DNA from: Chitinophaga sp. E66
GTDB taxonomy: Bacteria; Bacteroidota; Bacteroidia; Chitinophagales; Chitinophagaceae
Direction of reading: 5' to 3'
DNA: 64,000 nucleotides
Assembly: GCA_019285755.1 (NCBI GenBank)
Contig: CP079103.1
Span: 5,303,001 to 5,367,000 of the forward strand
Within the stretch, counting starts at the first letter, position 1. Each line of letters opens with the position of its first letter. Positions 51,249 to 63,992 of this stretch are shown piece after piece. A program made the position numbers and the translations under genes. The notes beneath the pieces are model-generated. The model had not been told where the DNA came from. It made no database searches and saw nothing but the letters and a program-made list of their open reading frames with translations.

Positions 51249-54200
51249 TCAGAAGGATGCGTTTAAACCGATTGAGATCGTTCTGGCCAGTGGCACGCCG
51301 CGGTTATCTACACCGAAAGCAATGTTGGCGGTACGGTTTGTATTGATTTCAGGATCGGCGCCTTTGTATTTGGTCAGCAGCGCCACGTTATCTCCCGCAA
51401 TGGAAAGTCGCAGGTTGGAGAAGCCCATCTTATCCTTGATACCAGGGAAGGTATAACCGAATGCAACAGTTTTCAGACGGAGATAGTCTCCTTTTTCCAG
51501 CCAGCGGGTAGATGTTTGAGTAGATACCGCATCGAGGAGCACGATCTTGGGAACGTCAGTGTTTTTGTTCTGAGGCGTCCAGCGTTCTTTGATTTCCGCG
51601 ATGTTGTTGTTGAGGTAGTTCGTCATCAGGCCCGCGCGGGTGGAATTGAATATGTAATTGCCGCCGCTGAACTGAATGGCTACGTTCAGAAAAAGCCTTT
51701 GAAGGTAACGTTGTTGTCCAGCCCGCCGTACCAGGTAGGGTATCCGGTTTTGCCATCAAGGTAGTTGGCATCGTTCGCGGTAACGCCGGGAACCACTTTG
51801 CTGCCGTCTTCGGTTGTCCAGCGGTTAGCCGCGACGCTAATTCCAGGCGAGTTGTTATACATTTTAATGGTACCATCTTTCGCGCGGAACATGGCATATC
51901 CTGTTTCGGGATTTACGCCAACCCAATCGATAAGATACCATGTGCCAAGCGCTTTGCCCACGCTGGCGCGGTTGGAGCCACTGATGATATCAGTGCCGTC
52001 AACCAGTTTCGTTACTTTGTTCTTCAGGAATGTGAAGTTGGCAGACACGTTCCAGTCGATGGCTTTATTAGAAACCGGTGTTCCACGCAGGGTTACTTCA
52101 AGACCTTTGTTCCACATGGCCCCGATGTTGCGGGTTACGGTAGAGGAAGGAACGCCGGTAGTACGAAGCACAGGTGCGTCCAGCACGAGATCGTCCACGT
52201 TGTTGTGGAAATAATCGATCGTCAGACCGAGGCGGTTTCGGAAGAAGCCTGCATCGATACCAATATCCATCTTCTTGGATTTCTCCCATTGGAGGTTGGG
52301 ATCGCCGAGTTGCGACATCGCAATACCGTTTACGTCGGCATATTGTCCGCCGCCGTACAGCGTCCGCCACGCATAGGAACCCACGTTACTGTTGCCCACG
52401 ATACCATAGCTGGCGCGAATTTTCAATTCATCGATCCAGGAAACTTTGTCCTTAATGAAGGTCTCTTCAGAGAGCCGCCATCCCACGGAAGCTCCGGGGA
52501 AATACCCACGGCGATTATTGATGCCGAAACCGGAGTATGCGTCAGCGCGGAAAGCGAATTCCGCGAAATACTTGCTCGCATAATTGTAGGCAACGCGACC
52601 CAGGTAAGAGTCGAACGCATTAGCAGATTGGGCGCCTCCCGTATATGAGTTGCCATCGCCGGCGGAAAGGCCGTCGTAAATGTATTTGAAGTAGTCGTCA
52701 GCAAGGTTCCCTGGCCAGTATACAGCTGGAAATTACGCGCATATTGGTATTCTAAGCCTCCCATTACCGATACGTTATGCTTTTCGTTGAAAGTGATCGC
52801 GTAGTTTGCAATGTTAGACCAGTTCCAGAGTTGCGTCTGGTAAAGATTCTCCTGCACCAGACCGTTCAGGTTAAAACCATTACCCGCCTGTTCCGGACCG
52901 CTATACTGATCTTCGAAGTTTTGTAAATAATCGATCGCAAAACGTGAAGTTATTTTCAATCCTTTCAACGGTGTAATATCTGCATAGATGTTGGAAAGGA
53001 TACGCTTCGTTTCGTTATCGTTACGGCCAAGGTTGATGCTGGCCAGCGGATGGAAGAATCGGTTAAGCCGCTGGGAAACGCGGTTATTACCGTTACCCAG
53101 GTCGCGGTTGGTGGGGAAAGATAATATCCTTCGTACAAGCCGTCGCTATTGTACACAGGAACGTTGGGCGGCGCATTGTACCCTGCAACAGTGGAACCTG
53201 CAAGGTAACCGTCGGATAATACGCCGTTATTCAGTGTGCGGGAGCCATATACGCTTAACCCTACCTTCAGCCAGCTTTTGGGCGTAACATCTGCATTAAG
53301 CCTCGCAGACCCGCGACGTAGTCTGTTCCCGGCCAGGAAACCCTGCATATCAGCATACTCAGCGGAGCCGTATACCTGCGATTTTTCGGTTCCTCCACTG
53401 AAAGAAAGTTGATGCGTCTGCTGGAACCCTGTACGGAAAATCACGTCGAGCCAGTCGGTTCTGTCCGGTTTTCCATCACCGTTTACGTCGATATCCGCGG
53501 CCACATCGGCAACGTTCCAGTTCTTGGATTTCTCATTCTGGATGGTGGCAAACTCATCGCCGGTGAGCAGCTTCGGTGCGCGGCGGGCGTTGGCCCAGGA
53601 GAGCAGTGTATTGTAATTAACGGTGATAGAACCCCGTTTACCCCTTTTAGTGGTAATCACAATCACGCCGTTGGCAGCACGGGATCCGTAAAGAATACTG
53701 GCCGCAGCATCCTTCAGTACGTCCACGCTCTCGATATCATTAGGGTTGATATCCGCCAGAGGGTTGTAGCGTGTGCCATTACCGCCGTTGAAAACATTGG
53801 TGTTCTGGGTACTGTTCAGTACGATCCCATCTACTACGATAAGCGGCTGAGCACTGTTGGAGATCGAGTTAACGCCGCGTATACGGATCGCTACCGCATC
53901 ACCCAGCACGCCCGACATAACGTTAACATTCACGCCCGCAGCCAAACCATCCAACGCCTGGTCAAAGCTCTGGATAGGCCTGCCGTTTATTTTTTCCGCC
54001 TCGATCTTTGAAGTGGATGCCGTGGCCTCTCGCCGGCTGATATCCACATATCCTGTTACAACCACTTCACTGAGCGTCTTGTCATCCGCCCCCATAGACA
54101 CATTCAGCACACCGCTGGCAGGAAGTGCCAGTTCCTGCGTGGCATAGCCGATGAATGAAAATACCAGTACGTCTTTCGGACCGTTCGTTTCGATCCGGTA

Positions 54201-54377
54201 CTCGCCGCTCGTGTTGGTAATCGTACCTTTTGATGTTCCTTTAATGGAAATGGTCACGCCAGGTAGTGGTGACCCGTCTGTCTTATCGGTTACTTTGCCC
54301 GCTATAGAACGGGATTGGGCATGTGTGAGCCCACAAAGCATAACCGAAAAGAACATGAGAAGTAACGTTCCTTTCAT
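51249..54377 (-). CDS. SusC/RagA TonB-linked outer-membrane transporter (pair 1)
   Basis: About 1042 residues. A signal peptide ('FFSVMLCGLTHAQ') is followed by a CarboxypepD_reg-like domain (residues ~22-100, 'DGSPLPGVTISIKGTSKGTI') and the plug with the RagA/SusC signature ('IRIRGVNSISNSAQPLIVVD', 'DIESVDVLKDAAASILYGSR', 'ANGVIVITTKRGKRG'). The barrel ends 'ISIGLNASF'. Slips lie near 53100, 52670, 52460, 51690 and 51620. No STN domain is present, so there is no sign of direct sigma/anti-sigma control. It precedes its SusD by 17 bases. Confidence 0.93.
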
Positions 54378-54820
54378 ATCGGTTAGATTTTTGGTTATGA
54401 AACCACTTTAGGAAATAAAATGTGCAGGCAGGGTTACAATCCGTCGGAATAGATTTTGTCTAAGGGTTCGCTGCAATGTCAGGTAGGGAAAATCCTGACT
54501 TCATGGCTTCGTCATTTCAGGGACTAATCTTTAGGTTTAGATGCTGTTCTTTTCTTTCTGCTCGATTTAGATTTGGATGTTCGCTTGCTGCAACTATCAT
54601 AAAGTAAACGAAAAAATACATACGATGGGCAGCAGTGAAAAAAATTATCCTTTGTCAGAAATGTTATTGCTAACGTAAATCCATATATCAGTCCTGCAAA
54701 TCAACTCATATTAAATCCTATAAAATGTGTTATATCTCACTATAATCCATGAAAAAAGGCCCGGAAGCATAGATAGCTTCCGGGCCGGCAGGTGGTATTA
54801 TTTGTAATAACCTTCGGGAT
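54378..54820. other. Intergenic region between Sus pair 2 and pair 1
   Basis: 443 bases without a gene. Besides the terminator of pair 2 it should hold the promoter of pair 1. I found no perfect TAnnTTTG box on the minus strand here. It is more AT-rich than the flanking genes. No small ORF or known RNA motif stands out. Confidence 0.4.
54752..54786 (-). terminator. Terminator of Sus pair 2
   Basis: On the minus strand, an 11-bp stem (54786-54776 with 54768-54758), 7-base loop and six T. Confidence 0.9.
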
Positions 54821-56226
54821 TTATTGGTAAAGGAGGTGTTGCCCTACATTCCGGTTAGCCTGCAGTTCAGTAAACGGAACCGGGATGTAGTAATGTTTGC
54901 GTGCAGGCGTCAGGGTAAAGTTCGTTCCTCCTACGCTCACCATGTCTTCCGGCAGCCGCACAATGTCTTTCTTCCAGCGGCGCAGGTCAAAATAACGATG
55001 CCCTTCAAAAGCCAGCTCGCGGAACCGCTCCTGTTCCACGCCTGCCATCAGTAATGCGGCCGTTCCATAGTTACTATGCACATAGTTACTGATACGGAGA
55101 CTCCTCAGTGCCTGCAGGTCTGCGTTGGCAGCAGCGAGGTTGGCCGCAGGCTGCCTTACCAGGGCTTCTGCGCGGATCAGGTACATTTCGGAAACACGGA
55201 ATAATTTGATGTCAGCCATGTTATAGTTTGCGGGCTGCCCGCCAGCATATTTGGTTACCGCCCACCTCGGTGTCGCGGGAGTTGCGTTCAGGTTCACCAT
55301 CCAGGGCGCGAAGCGGACATCGTTTGCGGCATCAAATGCGGCCAGCAATTTAAACGAAGGCGCATATAACACCATACCGCCCGACGCTCGGAAAAACGCG
55401 CCGAACCGCTCGTCTGTAGGTTCCCGTTTCAATTTCCAGATCACTTCATGATCCGCCTGATCTCCCCATATGGCAGGGAATTGCTGCGCAGTTGCCAGGG
55501 GCATCGCTGCGATCACTTCATTAGCCGCCGTAATGGCGCCCGCCCAATCTTCCTGGTACAGCGCAGCCCTCGCTTCAATGGCCCATACCCCAAGCTTCGT
55601 TATGCGCTTAGCACTTTTCCAGGAGTCCGGTATGAGTGCTTTAGCAGTATTCAGGTCATTACGGATCTGCGTGAACACTTCAGAAACGGTATTACGCGCC
55701 GGCTGTGATATTTGAGAAACCGTCATGACCGGGACGCCCGCGGATGCAGGTGCATAGTCCATCGCATAATGGCGCAAGAGTTCGAGGTGGCAATACGCAC
55801 GGAGCGCAAGCAACTCGCCTTTCAATCGGTTCTTCCTTTCCATATCCGGCGCTTCGGCATGCACGCCATCGATCAAAGCGAGGATGCGGTTCGCCCGGTC
55901 GATTACCAGGTAGTTGCTCTGCCAAGCCGGTATAACATCCGGCGTGGAAGCGTCCTGCTGCCAACGGAACATTTGTCCGCCGCCGTTGGTATTATTCTCC
56001 AACGGCATCATGTTCTCATCAGACAACAATGCGCTTATCTTAATGGATTGTCCATTCAGGCCAGCATATGCGCCCAGCACGCCGGCATTCACATCATCCA
56101 CCGTATTGAACGCGATGGATTGGTCTTTCATGTCTGCCGGCTTCACATCCAGGTCTCCAGGCAGGAGGTCGCTACCATCCACACTGCAAGCAAACTATAT
56201 CTAAACATTGATTTCATCTTCATCAT
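54821..56226 (-). CDS. SusD/RagB-family nutrient-binding lipoprotein (pair 2)
   Basis: About 468 residues. The N-terminus 'MFRYSLLAVWMVATSC' is a lipoprotein signal; one slip near 56160 separates it from the rest. The SusD features are 'VNAGVLGAYAGLNGQSIKIS', 'LKGELLALRAYCHLELLRHY', 'LFRVSEMYLIRAEALVRQPA' and 'QERFRELAFEGHRYFDLRRW', ending 'VPFTELQANRNVGQHLLYQ'. It lies seven bases downstream of its SusC partner. Start could be 56226 or 56217. It is divergent in sequence from the SusD of pairs 1 and 3, so a different ligand is likely. Confidence 0.92.
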
Positions 56227-56232
56227 TATTTA

Positions 56233-59076
56233 TCATAACTGGATACGAACACCCGCCACCAAGGTGCGGGGCGCAGGGTATTCGAAAAATGCATTGGCAT
56301 TGTAATCTTCAGGATCTAACCCATTCCATTTCGTGATCGTCAACAGGTTGGTTCCTGCACGTACACCATCGCGCTCTTCACTACGCGCAGCGGCGCAAGC
56401 AAATGTCCGGGGAATGTGTAGGCGATCTGTGCGTTCCGCCACCGGAGGAACGAAGCGTCCTGGATATGCAGCGACGAATATGTCCGGGTACTGCTGAATG
56501 CTGCTTCTTTTGCACCATCGCCGGGTGTGCGCCAGCGGTCCAGCCATCTGCGCGATTGGTTGCTCAACACGTTCGAATTGTTATTGAGCGTGTATACGTC
56601 CATCGCATTGTAGCGGTTGATGTTAGTCACGTAGGAGAACAATACGTCGGCCGACCATCCCTTCCAGCGCAGGCCGGTCGAAAAGCCGCCATAGATTTCG
56701 GGATCGTTGGCGCCATAATCGGGAACGCTGGCGTTGAAGTTATAGTTGGCGTTGATGTTGCCGTTCTTATCGTAATACAGGGCCTGACCGGTCTGTGGGT
56801 CGATGCCGGCGTATTTCACGATGTAATGTGAGTTCACCGGGAGGCCTTCGCGGATCAGGAATGTGCTCACCTGGTATTCATTGGCGCCGCCAAGGCTGGT
56901 AACGCGGTTTTTATTATAGGTGAAGTTGACGCCGGCTGTCCAGGTCAGGTCTTTCCTCCGCATGATATCTCCGTTCAGATCCAGCTCCACGCCACGGTTG
57001 CGGACATCTCCTGCGTTGATATTGCGGGATGTGAAGCCGCTTGTCATAGACAATTGCTCCGCCAGGAAGAAGCCATGCGTAGCGCGGTTATACACGTCCG
57101 CCACAAGGCGGAGGCGTTGATCAAATAAGGATAGGTCGAGACCGGCGTTCACTGTTTCGGTTTTCTCCCATTCATAGTCCGGATTGCCAATGGCGCTCGG
57201 CACGATGGCCGGCTGACCGTCATAACGGGAAGCTCCATACCCCGCCGCATAGGCGAAGTATTTAGTAGGCGGCGCGGCAGACGTACCATAGCTGGCGCGA
57301 ACGCGCAGGGTATTGATCCATGATACTTTTTCCAGCCAGGGCAGGTCATATCCCGCACCAATGGAGTAAAACGGCTGCCAGCGGTTCCTGGAAGGCAGGG
57401 TAGATGAACCATCGTACCGGTAACTCAGGTTGACGCTGAAGCGCTCATCCAACAGGTAACGCACCAGTCCCACCCAGGAAGCTAATGCCATACCGCTCCG
57501 GTTCCCTCCCACTTTGGGAATGAAACCATTAATGGCAGAACCCGATGTAGTAGCGGAAAGCGTCCCCTCCAGCCCGGGCGTCAGCCCATAGCCGGTCGCC
57601 TCAAAATTCGAGAGCTTCAGGCGGTTGAATTCATAAAACCCTGCTACCACCAACCGATGGCGCTCCGCCAGCAAACGATCGTAAGTAATCCCCGCGGATG
57701 ATGTAAACTGGAAGTAACGGGACATAGCCTCTCGGTGCGACCCCTGCGCCCCGGAGCCGCTTTCCCTGCGTTGGAACCCGGGGCAGCGGTACGGATCTCG
57801 TTATTCTCCCGGAAATCCAATCCCATATTATAAGTGGCATACAGCCAATCGTTGACCTGGTAGCGCAGCGAGGTACTAAGCAATCCTTTCAGCTGGTTCA
57901 CGCGGTAAGAGGTGGTCTGCATCCGTTCCAGCGCATCAGCGCCTTCACGCGTGTCATATACACCACCAAAGCTTGCCTTGTTTCCGCTATGCACCAATAC
58001 GCCATTAACGTAAGGCTGCTCATACGGCAATGCGTAATACATCGCTGCAAAAGGATTGGCGACCTGCTGCGATGCTTCGCTTTCGATCATATCGCTGCCT
58101 GTATATCCTACGGCGGTGTTGACGGAGAAGCGCAGCTTTCGTCCGATGGCGTCGAGGTTGGTACGGAAGGTATATCGGTCGAGGCCGGAGCGGTATGCGA
58201 CACCCTGTTGGGAGAGGTAATTGGCTGAAGAGTAGAAACGCACCTTATCTGTGCCTCCGCTTGCGGTAAGCTCATATTCGTGGAAGGGCGCCGAGTTCCG
58301 CATGAAGTAATCCATCCAGTCGGTCTGGATGCCGCCGAGGCTGTCCAGGATTGCGGCATAGCGGGCCTTTGTGGCGGCGGGGAGGCTTGCGTTGGCGGGA
58401 TTGTCCGGGAAAAGATCCAGCCCGCGCCAATGACGCGCCCTGTCTCCTGCCCTACTTCCTTTTCAAACTGCAACCGCTCCTGTGTGTTCATCATATCAAA
58501 GTGGCGGCGCGACGGCTGGGAGATACCATGACGGGTGTTGAAAGATATCCGTACATCGCCCTGCTGCCCTCTGCGGGTAGTGATGAGCACTACGCCGTTG
58601 GCGCCCCGGGAACCATACAGCGCCGTTGCGTTTGCGTCTTTGAGTATACTGACGGACTCGAAGTCGGATGGGTTCATTCCCATAAATACCCCGCTTTCCA
58701 CAGCGATGCCGTCAACGATGTAAAGCGGAGCGGAAGCGCCATAATCCCACGCATCGCTATTGGTGCCGGTACCACGGATGACCATGCGGGCCGGAGCGCC
58801 GGGTTGGCCGCTGCCGGAAGCCACGTATAGCCCGGGAGCACGGCCCTGCAGCATCTGATCGAAGGAGGCGGTTGGCGCCATGCGGAATTTGTCTCCCGAT
58901 ACGGTCGTTACCGCCCCTGTGTATTGCTTACGGGTGGCGGTATTATAACCGGATATCACGACTTCGTCCAGAAGTCGTTTGGAAGGGATGGCTGTGTCTG
59001 GCCGGTTGTCTGGTGTTTGCGCAACGCCCGGGATGCTGATGGCGGTTATGAACCACAGCGGCAGCGTTTTCTTCAT
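56233..59076 (-). CDS. SusC/RagA-type TonB-linked transporter lacking the N-terminal beta-sandwich (pair 2)
   Basis: About 947 residues, 95-130 fewer than its two neighbours. The signal peptide ('LWFITAISIPGVAQ') is followed almost directly by the plug ('RLLDEVVISGYNTATRKQYT', 'ARMVIRGTGTNSDAWDYGAS', 'FESVSILKDANATALYGSRG'), so the CarboxypepD_reg-like domain is absent. The barrel ends 'VAGVRIQL'. Slips lie near 58410, 57760 and 56360. The start at 59076 begins the signal peptide; the in-frame extension upstream is rejected. Confidence 0.9.
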
Positions 59077-59208
59077 GAGATTTGCTTTTGTGTCTAATGC
59101 CCCGAAGGATGTAACAGTAATGAAACACAAGATACTGAATTTCAACAGATATGATAGTACACTTAAATGTGATTGGAAATTTGGGGGATATGCTATAAAA
59201 CAGGGCAA

Positions 59209-59242
59209 AAAAAAGCCGTCTTCTTGCGAAGACGGCTTTTTT
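59209..59242. terminator. Terminator of Sus pair 3
   Basis: A 15-bp stem (59209-59223 with 59228-59242), TTGC loop, followed on the minus strand by a run of T. Confidence 0.92.
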
Positions 59243-59260
59243 AAGATGTGATTTCTACAA

Positions 59261-60705
59261 TCAATTTACATCCCACCAGAGTTTTACTGCATTGTCCGCG
59301 GCGTGGCCGGGGAACTTTGCGTTGGTGTTGGCTTCAGTTTCAGGATAAGGCAGACGGGCCGGGAAGCGTCCGTCCAGGTCTTCGTTCGCTGAAAGCACCA
59401 GGAAGCTGGGGAAACCGGTACGACGGAACTCTGTCCAGGCTTCGTACGTTTGCCAGCCATTCATAGCAAACCATTTCTGAGTGATGATAGCTTCGATCTG
59501 ACCGGCAAGTGTAGCAGGTAGAGCATTGGCGGGGCGCGCAATGTAAGCTGCTGCCTCTGACTCCATGTCATTGGCGGCGAAGCTGGCGCGGATACCGTTC
59601 TGGTAGTTGGCCAGCGGAGCCCCGGTCAGCCAGCCACGTGCTTGTGCTTCAGCTTGCAGGAAGAAGCTTTCCGCAGCGGAGATAAACACAACAGGAGCGG
59701 TAGCGGAGTTATTGTCCGCGCCCAATCCGCCGGTCACCGCGCTGGGATAAGAAAAATCATAATCGGGAGAAGCCGTGAAGTCGCCCTGGTCGATACCGAT
59801 GATGGTATCCGCTACGTTGTCGTAAGACACGTGCGTATACAGGTTCCCTACACGCGGATCGTTACGGTCTAACATTTCGAGCACGGCAGTGTTGCTGGCT
59901 ACCAGATTCTGCGTTCTGCCAAGACCGAGTATTTCGGAGAACAGGGGTTCTCGTTACCGCCGGCGTTAGCATAAGCAACGGAAGCGGAAGTAGTCAGGAA
60001 ATCTTTGCCACGGAGCGCGATAATGCCATCACGCGCACGGTCCGGATCAACGCCGGAAATACGCAGGTAAGCACGCAGCTTCAGGGTATTGGCGAAACGA
60101 ATCCATTGATTCATATTACCCTGGAACACCAGGTCTTCAGAACCAACCTTAACGGGATCGTTCGGGTTTGCCAGCGCCAGACCACGGTCGATCCAGTTGA
60201 AGATGCTGTCATACACTTCTTCCTGGGGCTGGTAATCCACGTTCTGGTCTTTTGTTTCGTTCAGGGCATTTCTCAGCGGAACGTTACCCCACGCATCGGT
60301 TATCATCTGATAGGTATACGCCTTCATGAAGTAAGCGATAGCGGACTGTTGTTTGAGGCTGCCGGATTTTTCCAGCACGCGCTTGTAGTCCTGCAATGCG
60401 CCTGCATACAGCATGGACCAAACGTTGTTGGAAGAAGAGGGCGTGCTCGTATAACGTTCGATGGTACGATATTGCGAGGAGTACGGATTCTGTGTCCAGT
60501 ACTCGGCCCAGATGCCGCCGGTGATACCCAGCTGGTTAGACAGCGCGTGCGCAGTAAAAGCCTGTGCAGACGGCAGCAGTAACGAAGGGTTTGCATCGGT
60601 AGGTTGGTTCGGGCTTTCGTTCACATCCAGGAACTTTCCGCATCCAGACGCAAAACCGATAAACGCCAACGCTAACGTAATATGTTTGATATTCAATTTT
60701 CTCAT
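59261..60705 (-). CDS. SusD-like (SusD_2 type) nutrient-binding lipoprotein (pair 3)
   Basis: About 481 residues. The lipobox is 'FIGFASGC' followed by 'GKFLDVNESPNQPTDANPSL', the start of the SusD-like_2 family. Other marks: 'GGIWAEYWTQNPYSSQYRTI', 'YFMKAYTYQMITDAWGNVPL', 'NTLKLRAYLRISGVD', and near the end 'IITQKWFAMNGWQTYEAWTE' and 'LPYPETEANTNAKF'. One slip near 59935. It lies 22 bases downstream of its SusC partner. This SusD branch differs from pairs 1 and 2 and is often found without glycan enzymes, so a non-glycan substrate is possible. Confidence 0.92.
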
Positions 60706-60727
60706 TGTCGGATTTTTTTGTACTCAA

Positions 60728-63700
60728 TTAAAAACTAACTTTCACGTTGAAGCCGAAGTTACGCAGCGAAGGCTGTGCAGAGAAGTCCAGGCCTTGCTCG
60801 TTGGAAGAACCGCCTGAGTTCACTTCGGGGTCTACGTACTGGTTCTCGCTCGGTGTCCACATGAACAGGTTGTTACCGAACACGCCTACCGTTACATCAT
60901 TGAAAAGTCCGTTCTTCAGCATTGATTTCGGGAATTTGTAAGTCAGGCTGGTTTCGCGGAGTTTCACGAAAGAACCATCGAGTACGTGCTGACCGGCGGG
61001 GATCAATTGTGACCACCAGTTCGTCATGTTGTAGTTCCGGGTATTGGGAACATACTTGTTAGGATCGTTGGGATCCCTGTTTACGGAGTTCGGGTACGGA
61101 TGCGGAACGCGACCGTTGGCAGCAGATTCTTTAGACACGCCCACAAAGTCCATCAGGTCTTTGGTACGGGAATAGAACATACCGCCCTGTTTGGTATCGA
61201 ACAGCGCAGACAGGCTCCAGTTCTTGAACTTGATGTTCGTTCCGAGAGACGCCTGGTAATCCGGGTTGTAAGTCCCGAGGTAAACGGAACCTTGCGTCAG
61301 CAAAGGATAGCCGTTGGTGGGGCTTGCGACGATCTTTCCGTCAGGAGTTTTCTGAACGTCCGGGAATAGAAGGTACCGTAAGGTTTACCCACTGCAGCTA
61401 CGATGGACATACCACCGAAACCGCCGAGCACTACCTGGTCTACACCGGGCATCAGGGAAATCACTTCGCTCCTGTTCCTGGTATAAGTACCGTACAGCTC
61501 TACGCTCAGGCCATAAGAGGTCTGAATCGGCGTACCGCGAAGGGCCAGTTCCACACCTTTGTTCTGGATCGAACCAGCGTTCACCACTTTAGTAGTGTAA
61601 CCGGTTGACGCAGAAATAGGAATGCTCAGGATCTGGTCTTTGGATTTGTTTTGATAGTAAGAGAAGTCAACACTCAGACGGTTGCGGAAGAAGCTCAGTT
61701 CAGTACCCACCTCGAAGGCAGTAGTGATCTCAGGCTTCAGATCGGCGTTACCGAAGGTGTTAGACTGGGAGAGACCCGGGATGCCGTTCAGGGGGAACAG
61801 CGTGGAACCGAAGGGCGCGAGAATGTTGGTGCGGTTGTAGTAAGTAGCCAGCTGATAAGGATCGGCATCGTTACCTACCTGTGCCCAGCTTGCGCGAACT
61901 TTACCATACTCCAGCCAATCGGTGATTTTGGAATCCTTCAGCAATTCGGTGAACACGAACGAAGCGTTCACGCTGGGATAGAAGAAGGAACGGTTATTTT
62001 TCGGCAGGGTGGAAGACCAGTCGTTACGTGCAGTAGCGCCAAAGAACAGCATGCTCTTGTAAGACATGTTCAGGTCTGCGTACAAACCAACGAGGCGGCG
62101 ACGGGAGAACGTGTTCACGGCGTTAACCGGACCGTTGCTGTTGCCGAAGTTATACCATTCCGGAACGATCAGGCCGCCGGAGGGGTTGGTGGAAACATCA
62201 GATACGTCGAACTGACGTTGACGCACGTTGTTACCGATCATCAGGCTTCCTTTGAAATCGCTGCTGAACTGGTGTTCTGCGGTAACCATGAAGTCATGAA
62301 CGATCTCAGCGAGGTTGTACATTTCTTCCTGGTATTTACCCGCACCCACCTGGGTATTCGCTGCCGCACTGTATTCGCCGGACGTGACGTCGGCAGGGGC
62401 GTAGCTGAACTTGGGATATTTGTACTTACGACGGTCAGCGTAAACGTCTACACCGAGGCGTTCAACAATGTTCAGCCAGGATACCGGTTTCCAGCCGATC
62501 TGGAAGTTACCGGTGATACGGTCAACATAGTTTTCGTTGCGATAGTTCGCCAGCTGCCAGTAAGGGTTTACCGTGTAAGCGCCATAGTAACCATACAGGG
62601 GTTGCCTCCGGCATCGAAGATGTTGCCGAAGCTGTTGTACGGATTGCTCAGGTCTTTCAGGGATGTCAGCGGAATATCGCGGGGCATCTGGATTACGGAG
62701 TTCCATACGGAACCGTCGCCCTGACCGCCCTGAACCATGTTGGACTTGATCTTGGCATAGTTGAAGTTTACGGAGGTGGTCAGGTTATGCGCCAGTTCTG
62801 CAGAACCGTTGAAGCGCACGTTGTACCTGTTGTAGGAGTCCGAGTGACCGGGCATAACACCATCCGAATTCAGGGCATTCAGCGACAGGAAGTAAGTGGT
62901 TTTGTCGCCTGCGCCTGAGAGGGAAAGGTTGTTGTTGGTAGCCTTGCCCAGGTCGAAGAAGTCCTTCACATTGTCAGGGATCGCGCTGTAAGCCTTTTGT
63001 TGGCGAACACCATTGATCTCCTGGCCCCAACCTTGCATCTGGCCGTTAAAGGGAGCACCCCAGCTCCAGTTTTCTTTAGGGTCGTTATGGTAACCGCCGG
63101 GATAACCGGGGTCAGCATAACCCTGACCGAATTCGTTCTGGTAATCAGGGATCTTCAGCACGTTTGAGAACGTGTTGGCAGTGTTGAAGGTCACATTTGT
63201 TTTCTGACCTTTTTACCGGATTTGGTGGTGATGATCAACGCGCCGTTAGATGCTCTTGAACCGTAAAGCGCGGCAGCGGCAGGGCCTTTCAGAACGTCGA
63301 TAGACTCGATGTCGTCGGGAGAGATGTCGTTACCACGGTTACCGAAGTCAACGGATGAACGGCTGTCGCCACCACCCATCAGACCGCTGTTGTCGATAGG
63401 AACACCGTCTACTACGAGCAGCGCCTGGTTGTTACCGGAAATGGAAGAACCACCGCGAAGTACGATACGGGTGGAGCTACCGGGAGCGGAAGCCGTACCG
63501 GAAATGTTCAGGCCGGGCACTTTACCGGTCAGACCGTTGAGTGCGCTCACGCTCTGACCTTTGGTCAGCTCGTCTGCCTTAACCGTAGGTGCCGCATAAC
63601 CGAGAGAACGCTTCTCTCTGCGGATTGCCTGGGCGGTTACCACTGTTTCTGTAAGATTCGTAACGTCGGTAGTAAGAACCACGTTAACTGTGGAGCCGGA

Positions 63701-63956
63701 AATCCGGGCCTCCTGATCGCGCATGCCGATAAACTTAACGACCAGCACGTCTACACCATCGGGAACGTTGAGCGAGTATTCGCCCGTTGCGTTGGTCACT
63801 GTTCCCACGTTTGTACCTTTGGCGATTACAGTAGCACCAATGATCGCTGTACCGTCATCTGCCGCTGTCACCTTTCCTTTAATGGTTCGGCTCTGCGCCA
63901 AGACCTGACCTGATACACATATCAGGATCAGGAAAAGTGGTTAGACCTTTCCTCAT
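60728..63956 (-). CDS. SusC/RagA TonB-linked outer-membrane transporter (pair 3)
   Basis: About 1076 residues. The signal peptide is read from the ATG at 63956 across one slip near 63935 ('LILICVSGQVLAQ'). A CarboxypepD_reg-like domain follows ('IKGKVTAADDGTAIIGATVI', 'VTNATGEYSLNVPDG') and then the plug ('TRIVLRGGSSISGNNQALLV', 'DIESIDVLKGPAAAALYGSR', 'ASNGALIITTKSGKK'). The barrel ends 'RNFGFNVKVSF'. Further slips lie near 63195, 62600 and 61360. A perfect -7 box lies ahead of the start at the window's edge. Confidence 0.93.
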
Positions 63957-63992
63957 AAGCATAATTTAGTTGTTTAACAGAATTTTAACAGA

